Below are positions 29,601-36,460 of a stretch of DNA of 64,000 nucleotides, one piece after another. The notes beneath the pieces are model-generated. The model was not told the DNA's origin. It saw only the letters and a program-made list of their open reading frames with translations, and did not search any database. The stretch spans positions 10,698,501 through 10,762,500 of the forward strand of contig CM062219.1 in NCBI GenBank assembly GCA_031216445.1, read 5' to 3'. Position numbers and translations under genes: made by a program. Source of the stretch: Lateolabrax maculatus (taxonomy: Eukaryota; Chordata; Actinopteri; Acropomatiformes; Lateolabracidae). Numbering within the stretch: position 1 is the first letter of the stretch; each line of letters begins with the position of its first letter.

Positions 29601-31630
29601 AGGATTTTCCTAAATCTTATAGAACAGTTTTCAAAAAATAATATATCATGCCATCCTACTGCATGTGTATAGACCTCTGTGTGGCAAATCTCTCTGCACA
29701 CAGTGGGATGAGGTTGGAGGCAAGTAATTGTCTGTCAACACAGGTGGAGTAGAAGCAAGTACTTAATTATCACATGAGACACCGCTAATCGACTGGGACA
29801 TTGTCAGTGGGCCAAAACGCATTTTCATTGAACCAAACTCTCCCATCAGCTCCAGATGGGACGGAGCAGGACAAAAATGTAGGACATTGAGGAAAACACT
29901 ACTTGCAATCAATGGGCCTTCACTTGTTCAAGTAATTCATATGGGTGGTATAAACCATGTCTAAATGCACTGCAGCTGGCACAGATGTTAGTGACCACCA
30001 ATACAGCTTCCTTAAACACAGTAAAACCCAAACATGGGCACTCAATTAGGATCCTCCTTTGTAGATGCAGGTATGAGCAAGAGATGAACCGAAGACAGTC
30101 CTGAAAGCATGTGGTGTTCCTCTCCCCCTGAGACTGCCTCTGGCTGGTCACACAGCACAGACCATTATCTTCACATTCAAAAGCAGACCAGCTCATGGGT
30201 ACACCTTGCTACCATTATGCATTGGCAGAGCAGAAGAGCAGAGCATCCAGCCTGTGTTTAGAATTAGCAGTCACTCTTGGGCACACTGCTGTTGCCTTAG
30301 AAGTGAAAACATAAATACCTGTAACATCTTTAAGGCAGCTATAATCAATATTCTTATAATAACAATGTATCATATGCCAATATGAAAATAGTGTGAATAT
30401 GTGAAAAGGGTAGCTCGTAGTGATATCTGCAGCTCCCGTCGGCTTACAGATCTTTACAGTGAATTTCAGCCATATCAGCCATATCAACCTAAAATGTGAT
30501 GATATGTCAATATTGTGTTCACAACTTGTCTCCGCTGGCATAAAGGGGCAAAACAATCAGGTATTGCAGGTTTATGATTAATTCCAGTTTATTACAACTT
30601 GGGTCTTTTTTTATATAGCTTTGGTGTTTGCTGTCATTTTGATCAATAGTAATAATATTGTAATCACCAAGATGTCCCACAGGGCAAAAAACACAAGCTG
30701 TTCAATGAGCAGACAAACGCCCAGGTTTACCAAACATTGCCATTTGGAAGATAAAATGGAGGGAAACTGTGAAATCCATCTTACTTTACAGACTACCTTC
30801 TTGGTTCGACTTTGACCCACCGTACTTGCTGTAGTTGTGTGGACACACAGTTTTCCTGTGCAACAAGGGATTATTTGTTCATTTTTGGTGCACTCACTTA
30901 TGCTTTTTTCTCCAAATAAAACAACCTGACTTGTTTATTGTTTATCAGACCTTGTCACCATGTTGCCAGACTTCAGCTATTACTCGGGTGAATACAATGC
31001 ATTGGTGCAATGCCATCATAAAACCAACTGAAACTACGGAAAACACGACACAAGTTGTAATAAACACAAACTATACATATCAACCACTTTACCTTAGTGT
31101 TGGCCATATCCACAATGTATTGGTCTCCCTTCATACACTCCATGACATTGAAGCCATCACGGTCCAACACCTTGGCCTGTGCACTGCCAGAAACCACCAG
31201 GATGACATCTCCAGTGACGCTGTACTGCAGGGATTTGATCTGATGGCTAAGGGGACACACACACACATACACACATGAAGAGGACATCTGAGACAAAGAA
31301 GATACTTTTAGTTTGCATGTCTGTGGCGCTGATAAGTTCTGATAAGTGTCTTGGTGCCTGTTTACAAGCCATCTGCAACTGTGATTGTACAAGACTTCTG
31401 CACCAAAACATTGTTATATAAGAAGCTTTTAATCCTTCAAAGGGTTCAGGGGCTAAGACAAACAATGGATACACGTAACTATAGGAACAAAACAATACTG
31501 ATAATACCAATCATCTAATGTACATCTGATGATTGGTCTCTTTGATCTATGACATGGAAAAGACAAACAGAGAGCATAATGGAATTTTAGAGCTAAGAAA
31601 CATACTCTTTGACACATTTCTCTCACTCAC

Positions 31631-31672
<42 letters not shown>

Positions 31673-34600
31673 AGACAATGTTTTATTTTAGACATGTAAC
31701 ACAAGAAATATAATAAGGTATGCATAGTAAAAAAAAAAACTTTATAAGCATATTTAGTGCCTCTCAGTATGGACATGTGAATAAAAATGTTTTTAATTTT
31801 ACACTGAATATCATTCTACAATGCACATACAATTACAATTGAAGAAAAAATATCTGGACCACTTAACCTGAGTGAGATTTGCAATTAAGGTCAATATCAA
31901 ATAGCATTAGCACAGCAGGGGGCACCAACATTTCTACACAGAGCAAAAGATTTCATCGCTGAAATAAAAGTGAGGCTAGTACCAATGCTGTTTTTAATTG
32001 GGGTGCTTCGGCATCTTCAAAGGCTCACTACACAGCACCAAATGCTAATTTTTCTCATTTGTTTGAGACTGAGCTCACAAACTGCCTTTTTGGGTCAGGA
32101 AACAGTGGACCTCAACAGCACAGCATTCTATATGAAGCCCAGCTTGTTAGTAAACCAAACCAAACAGGCTACTGGATCACACTGTAATCAAATTAAATGT
32201 AGCGTAAATTTCTGTTAATAAGGGAAGGCCTGCTCCAGCACAGCCCACTGGTTCCCAAAACCAAAAAAGAATTTGATCTTTGATGATGGCCTCAGTAAAA
32301 CACAGAATAAACACGCGCAGACACACAACCACCCACGTATCTCAACCATCTGCTTCTGAAAGGCTCATTTTGAAGGAAAGGGAGGATGTCATAGAGTTAA
32401 CATGAGGCTCGATGAAGCTCAACAAGTGTGTGTGGGTGTGGGTGTGCGTGTGTGCGCGCGTATGTACACCTTGGCACAAATAAATGCAGTGAGTGTACTG
32501 GATGTTTGCATGAAACTAATTAATCACATGCCAGGCAACTGTGTTGATGTTCCACTTTGTGTTCTCAGATGTGGACTCACCACTCGCAGGGCTGGAGCGA
32601 TCTGAAGGCCTGCAGAGCCTGGTCCATCCCAGCAAAATCCCAGAACCGCACATCATAATCATACCCGCCAGTCACCAGTCGGGCTCCAGATGGGTCTAAG
32701 CCAAGAGCTGATACCTGATGAGACAATGACCTTATTTAAAACAATCCATAAGCCCCTATGGCTAAGAAGCCAACCAACTGTGGAAGGTTGCTTCTGCAGC
32801 TCAAAATATTTGACAGAGTAGTCATACTAACTCCACTTAAGGCTGCAAAAATAAATAGAAGCCAAATATTTAAAGTTGATTGTTGTGTAATGATCAAATA
32901 ATTCAAATCTAAACTGTTTTAAAACTGCACTCAGCACAGGATCTGGATACCAGATTGGCTCTATACTAAAGACACAGAGAACTTAAAACAAATTTACCCG
33001 TTCTCATTGCGAAAAAAAAATAAAAAAGGGAAGCAGACTTGATGCAGTTCTTATTGCTAAAATTCAGCACAAAGCCAAGGAATACTGGCAGAAAATCCAA
33101 TAACTGATGCCTATTTCCACTATCTGATGTTTTAGTGTGTGCATAATGTAAACAGAATATGGTGTTGATTACAGGCCACTTATGATGAATATAGACATTA
33201 TTCTTTCTAACAGAGATTCATTGAATAAACTTCCATAAAGCCACACAAGCAACTATAATAATACTATTATAACATTGAGTGCTGAATGAAGAAGTCCTTA
33301 CTGTCTTGGTGCCGTGCTGCAGAGTGATCTCATGAGTGTCTGGAATCTTCTTCACTGGACTCTAGTGCGGAAAGTTGAAATGAACATAAGGAAACGTTAA
33401 AAGACTGACGAAGGCTGATTTAGGTGTGTTATTATAGTTTAGCATTTCATTCCAAGATTCAATTAAACATGACATTTTAACTTTAATAGGCTGTATGACT
33501 AAAAAGTCTGGAATCAGAGTCATAAGGTGCAAATTACCGACTGGGAACAGTTGTAAAAGGTTAGGTAAATGTCTCATAACCTGAGACATTTACTTCCCTA
33601 CATGAGTGTACACGTGAAAACCAATCCATCACCACACTTTGAAAAATTCTGCATTCAAGATGCCAATATGTTTTAGGTGGCACATACATTTTGGTGAGAA
33701 AAACACCTAAGAGACAACACTTTAACACTGTTCAGTAACACAACATCATAGTTGTCTCATCCTGTGCAGTTAACACTAACCACTGATTATATTTTCTTGT
33801 GCTGCCATCTAGTGGTGAAAGCTTAAAAGCAGCCCACAACACAGAACAAACAGGTGCCTTTATAGACCTTTTTCACTGAAGAAATCGTGACATACATGTC
33901 GCAGTAGGAAAAGCGCAGGTGCAAAAAATACATTTACTGATCACTCTATTCCATTTAGCTGCTTTAGTTTCGTGGTTCATCATGGTACTGTGCATGCTAT
34001 CTCACTGTCGTGGCTTATGGGGACAATGTTAATGTTATTAATAACACCCGTGCTTTCCCTACTATGACAAGTCAAAATGTCTGCTGCAAAGAAAGCCTAT
34101 TTGAGGCAGCAGGAAAACAGATTGTTCATTTTAGATAGAACAAATAAAAACTCAGGTGGTAGACCTATAGGACATATTTTGTAATCCACATTCAATGCCT
34201 CTCAAGCACATTTCAGACATACATCATCATCGTCATCTTGTGCTTCCCCATCATCATCATCATCATCATCGTCATCTCCATCACTGTGAGCCGTGCTGCC
34301 TGTGTAACCTGGTGGTACAGGAAGTCTCACATGCTCATCATCGTCGTCCTGGGCTGCATGTTGAGGAGGCAGCGGAGGCCCAATAAGCTCTGAGTCCGAC
34401 TCAGAGTCTGAGCCTGAACCACTGTCACTGCTGAAAAAAAAAAAAAAAAACACCATTGTCAGTCAAAGCAAAAACGTATCTTATGCCTGACATGTGACTA
34501 ACCTCTGAGGCAGTGGCAGCCCAACCAAACTGTAATATAGTACTCACTCAAACAACCAACCAAAAAATCCCTGGTTACCTGGAAGTAGCAGCTGCAGCTT

Positions 34601-35773
34601 TGTCTCTCTGAGCATGGACTGATGACTTGACTGATGACTTGACTGATTTGGAGCTCTCTCCTTCCTCTTCCATCTGATCATCCTTCTGCCGGTCCTCTAA
34701 GGAAGCAACAATGACAGTAGCGTTACACACACCGTGGTGACAGAATGACTACGAAACAGCTCCTCCTGTTGGTAAACCTACCTAACACACGCTGACTCCT
34801 CTCAATGGCTGTTCGACGGGTCTGTTCGAAGATGGCATCCAGGTCAAATGTGCGGGCCTTCTTACCTGGAGGGGAACAAACACAGCTTACTTGAACGATC
34901 ACTGACACAGCCCATATTGCCATTTTGTCATATAAGAAATAAAATAAGCGCGTACATACCAAACCCAGAGAATCCCATGACAGATGCCATGTCTCCATCA
35001 CCACTCATCTCGCCTGATGCAGCAGAAAAGGAGAGCAAATTGTTTAATCATAGAAATTAGTAAAACAGAGGAAATGAGTCTAAAGAGAGGATGAAGTTGA
35101 ACTGTTAAAGTTACCCCTAAACAGCAATATAAAGGTCCTGCAATACCAAAAATGATATAGCCAAACAATAATATAACAATAACGTCAGTGTGCACATGGT
35201 CATAAGCTCCATGTAAGTGATCTATAACATAATGAACACGAAGATGGATTAAAATACCTCTAAGTTCATTTTACGCCACTTTTTGCCATATTCGGCTCCC
35301 ACACACATTTTTAAACATTTACTCACGCTTATATAGATAACACAACGTTATGTTAGAAAACGTTACAACATTGAACCGTAGCTGTTACTTTGCTACAGTA
35401 TCAGGTTGGATGGGAAGAAAAGATGCAACACCGGCAAGAGCACAAATTCCTGCTAGTTTGAAAGGCAATGGCAGCTTTTTGGGACAATAAAAGCGGCGAC
35501 TGGCTACAGTTAAAAAGCTTTTAAAGTCCTGTGATGGAAACTGGAGAACAGCCTGGCAGAGAGCATGAGCTAACAGACAGGCTAACAACAACAGCAACGA
35601 CGCCTGTTTCTATTCGCATTAGTTACAAACTTAATGTGATAAATGTCAAACCAACTGGGGATACAGCCCAGTGTACCTGCACATATATGTCCGACATGTA
35701 AAATGAATATATGAAACTGTAAGACGTGTGATAGCGAAATGTTCCTACCTTCTTCTACTTTGTTGGGATCCAT
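2075..35773 (-). CDS. wdr70: WD repeat-containing protein 70, 3' end off the window
   Basis: This is a nuclear WD40 protein. Family work links WDR70 to the CUL4-DDB1 ubiquitin ligase, H2B monoubiquitylation and DNA-end resection. Sixteen coding exons join in frame into 570 codons. They carry an N-terminal GFGKKARTFDL motif (residues about 24-34), an acidic linker, then WD repeats with FWDFAG, TWDLN, IWDRN, TWDIRN and LWHPK signatures (about 184-505), and a conserved basic tail (HALPMFREARQRSTRKQLEKD begins near 533). The human protein is about 654 residues, so roughly the last 80, encoded by one or two exons, lie left of base 1. The start at 35773 is the only in-frame ATG before the first splice site. 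The gene is read in the same direction as cplane1, whose stop lies 687 nt upstream. Identification rests on clear recognition of the human protein; exon borders are from splice signals and phase continuity. Confidence 0.96.
3258..3293. repeat. (TG)18 microsatellite
   Basis: Uninterrupted dinucleotide tract of 36 bases inside wdr70 intron 15. A second tract follows at 3492-3523. Confidence 0.95.
3492..3523. repeat. (TG)16 microsatellite
   Basis: Uninterrupted 32-base dinucleotide tract in wdr70 intron 15, about 200 bases from a similar tract. Confidence 0.95.
5039..5085. repeat. (AC)23 microsatellite
   Basis: Uninterrupted 47-base dinucleotide tract in wdr70 intron 13. Confidence 0.95.
7529..7548. 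repeat. (CAGCA)4 pentanucleotide repeat
   Basis: Four perfect CAGCA units, preceded at 7524-7528 by a variant CAGTA unit, in wdr70 intron 13. Confidence 0.85.
9718..9739 (+). repeat. G22 homopolymer
   Basis: Twenty-two consecutive G on the plus strand (C on the wdr70 transcript) in intron 13. Such a run could form G-quadruplex DNA and is also a place where read or assembly length is uncertain. Confidence 0.9.
11027..20816 (-). CDS. wdr70: wdr70 coding exons 10-13: central WD repeats
   Basis: Exons are 20642-20816, 11730-11829, 11266-11350 and 11027-11165 (residues about 305-471), with phases 0, 1, 2, 0. Exon 10 encodes TVRTWDLNSEKK, SVFKPRSLQGKK and IQIWDRNLS; exon 11 the SDTSCLSFSYDG blade; exon 12 DDTLKTWDIRNF; exon 13 TDCCFSPDDKLIVTGTS and VYEIDVTSA. 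The exon 10 donor (GTGAGT) is followed after twelve intron bases by a long CA repeat. The exon 11 donor runs into a tract of about 15 A. Confidence 0.95.
13068..13157. mobile_element. Fragment of ATTAATCG-type dispersed fish repeat
   Basis: The stretch holds ATTAATTGAATAATCGAG, then a run resembling AATAATCGACAGATTAATC, and ends in GTTGAAGCCCT. I recognise this as the terminal part of a common non-autonomous teleost repeat whose ends read ...TTGCAGCCCTA. It is diverged and truncated. The family name is not certain. Confidence 0.55.
14080..14172. mobile_element. Second fragment of the ATTAATCG-type repeat
   Basis: CTTGATAAATGACTTAAACG, an AATCGATTATCAAAATG core, GGCGATTAATTCTC and a GTTTCAGC end match the other terminus of the same dispersed family seen at 29213-29660 and 51650-51910, in opposite orientation to those copies. 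It is a truncated fragment. Confidence 0.6.
16717..16796. repeat. (GT)n microsatellite grading into (GTGTGC)n
   Basis: A pure GT tract to about 16773 is followed by GTGTGC hexamer variants to 16796, in wdr70 intron 10. Confidence 0.93.
19600..20246. mobile_element. Old dispersed fish repeat split by a younger insertion
   Basis: The left part (TTAGCGCCATCAGATC, then TTTGGTTTATGACCAAATACCTGCA) and the right part (TTAATTAGCGAATG, AAGATGGTGAACATGATAAA, GGCATTTAGCTCAAAGC, AGCCTCACAGAGCC) are contiguous pieces of one common teleost interspersed repeat as I remember it. The piece at 19817-20040 is foreign to it. The element lacks any coding capacity. Its class is not certain to me. Confidence 0.65.
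19817..20040 (+). mobile_element. SINE-like retroposon nested in an older repeat
   Basis: It begins with a CCATCCATCCA repeat and TATACCGCTTATC. It continues with GGCAATTTAGAGTCACCAAT, CTTTGGACTGTGGGAG and GAACATGCAAACTCCACACA, and ends after GGTTCGAACCCGGAACC. These are hallmarks of an abundant teleost retroposon tail or SINE-like family. The GGTTCGAACC at 20003-20012 resembles a pol III B box. An imperfect 16-17 base direct repeat flanks it (19800-19816 and 20041-20056), as expected of target-primed insertion. Confidence 0.75.
20545..20629. repeat. (TG)42 microsatellite beside wdr70 exon 10
   Basis: An uninterrupted 85-base tract. On the wdr70 transcript it is a CA repeat that starts 12 nt after the exon 10 splice donor. 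Confidence 0.96.
20817..27682. other. wdr70 intron 9 (6.9 kb); no gene seen
   Basis: Intron between exons 9 and 10. I found only homopolymer runs (for example T15 at about 25740 and an A-rich stretch near 26070), a short GT/GC repeat near 26946-26977, and an AT-only stretch around 27415-27456. The open frames present lack splice signals and protein-like composition. Confidence 0.75.
27683..33361 (-). CDS. wdr70: wdr70 coding exons 6-9: first WD repeats
   Basis: Exons are 33302-33361, 32581-32714, 31093-31246 and 27683-27759 (residues about 164-305). Phases run 0, 2, 0, 2 and all borders are GT-AG. Encoded landmarks are HEITLQHGTKT, VTGGYDYDVRFWDFAGMD, the HQIKSLQYS...GDVILVVSGSAQAKV strand, MKGDQYIVDMANTK, and the GHTAMLNCGCWHPK repeat. 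These match human WDR70 residue for residue over long stretches and form the first blades of the propeller. Confidence 0.95.
27760..31092. other. wdr70 intron 8 (3.3 kb) with one dispersed repeat
   Basis: No coding signal. A diverged copy of the ATTAATCG-type fish repeat occupies about 29213-29660; the rest appears unique. Confidence 0.75.
29213..29660. mobile_element. Near full-length diverged ATTAATCG-type repeat
   Basis: It carries a degenerate terminal portion (TTGAGAGAATATTAGTTGAC), then TTTATGAAGCAAAATGCCAA, GGTTTCAGCTTCTCAGCTGTG, ATTTTGGACTTT and a GGGAACTGTG-type segment, in the order found in a common teleost non-autonomous repeat. It is in the same orientation as the copy at 51650-51910. 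Confidence 0.6.
31247..32580. other. wdr70 intron 7 with AC microsatellite
   Basis: 1.3-kb intron. It contains an AC tract at 31633-31667, an A10 run near 31731 and a short GT/GC repeat near 32430-32460. No gene seen. Confidence 0.8.
31633..31667. repeat. (AC)17 microsatellite
   Basis: Uninterrupted 35-base dinucleotide tract in wdr70 intron 7. Confidence 0.94.
32715..33301. other. wdr70 intron 6; nothing recognised
   Basis: 587-base AT-rich intron without repeats I recognise or an exon-like frame. Confidence 0.8.
33866..34100. mobile_element. MITE-like element with about 46-bp inverted ends
   Basis: The left arm at about 33869-33914 (TTTTTCACTGAAGAAATCG ... GCAGTAGGAAAAGC) pairs with the right arm at about 34052-34097 (GCTTTCCCTACTATGACAAG ... 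TGCTGCAAAGAAAG) as an imperfect inverted repeat. The interior is about 135 bases and non-coding. I recognise the ends as typical of a short non-autonomous DNA transposon family in fishes. It sits in wdr70 intron 5, about 120 bases from exon 5. Confidence 0.65.
34223..35773 (-). CDS. wdr70: wdr70 coding exons 1-5: start and acidic N-terminus
   Basis: Exons are 35749-35773, 34960-35013, 34782-34865, 34579-34696 and 34223-34430 (residues 1-163). All have GT-AG borders and phases that match (1, 1, 1, 2, 0). Exon 1 encodes only MDPNKVEE plus one base. Exons 2-3 carry the GFGKKARTFDLDAIFEQTRRTAIERS region, nearly identical to human. Exon 4 is polar and holds a short SVKS tandem repeat. Exon 5 encodes a Ser/Asp stretch, the conserved ELIGPPLPP motif, and ends in runs of aspartate from a GAT/GAC repeat; the human protein has glutamate runs at the equivalent place. 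The exon 5 acceptor is preceded by 18 consecutive T on the transcribed sense. Confidence 0.95.
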
Positions 35774-35860
35774 GTTTTCAAATGCGAAGATTACCTTTGA
35801 CCTCCGGAAGTTCTTCTTCTTCTTCTTCTTCTTCTTCTTCTGTTGCGCTTGTTCCGGTGC
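35774..35860 (-). promoter_or_regulatory. wdr70 5' leader and core promoter region
   Basis: Immediately upstream of the wdr70 ATG is a CCGGAAGT ETS-type element (35804-35811, ACTTCCGG on the transcribed sense) followed by ten GAA units on the transcribed sense. ETS sites near the start are common in TATA-less housekeeping promoters, which fits this gene. The exact transcription start cannot be read from the sequence. Confidence 0.5.
35811..35840. repeat. (TTC)10 / (GAA)10 trinucleotide repeat
   Basis: Ten perfect TTC units on the plus strand, starting directly at the end of the ETS-type site and 38 nt upstream of the wdr70 ATG. Confidence 0.95.
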
Positions 35861-36297
35861 AGCTGATGCAAGGTGCTGCCAGTGTTTTCAGAAAAGCTCG
35901 ACTCCTGTGTCGTTTTAGATTCATTTCTGTTAATTTCAGTCTGTATAAAATATGTAAATTATAACACATGCTTGTGTGATCCAGTGTGTAGCTCTCTCAG
36001 GCTTTACAAGAATGGTAACAATAAAATGAGAGGAAACTGCTTTCAAATGCTTAAATATTTAATACTCGGGACAGTCATGTCTGCACAAAATAAATTATAA
36101 ATGTAGAAAACTTTACACACACTAAATTTTCAAAAAAGAGGACATCACTACAGATGTCAGTGCAACAAATATTCTATTACAAATTATGTATGAAAATAAA
36201 ATTGATTACATCACAGATAATCTATTGTAGGCTTACTTTACTAGTGAAATAAAAATCAGCCCTAGACATATTTAATATCGCTGCTGATTATATGTAA
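35861..36297. other. Short intergenic spacer between cplane1 and wdr70
   Basis: AT-rich non-coding sequence between the probable cplane1 poly(A) region and the wdr70 promoter. It has no gene and no recognisable repeat. Confidence 0.75.
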
Positions 36298-36303
36298 TTT
36301 ATT
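36298..36303 (-). terminator. Probable cplane1 poly(A) signal AATAAA
   Basis: This is the first canonical AATAAA on the minus strand after the cplane1 stop codon, about 160 nt into the 3' UTR. Cleavage would be expected 10-30 nt further left. This would be a short 3' UTR; later signals cannot be excluded. Confidence 0.5.
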
Positions 36304-36460
36304 AAACATATCTAAATTATAATTTCTATTATCATAGTTTAACATGCTTCTGATTTACAGTATATTCAATAGGCACATAAAATCTTGGATGCTTTTCCCA
36401 ATAATATATCCACTTAGTGTCAACATGGTATTGTTTTTCCTTTCCTTGACACACTCAAGC

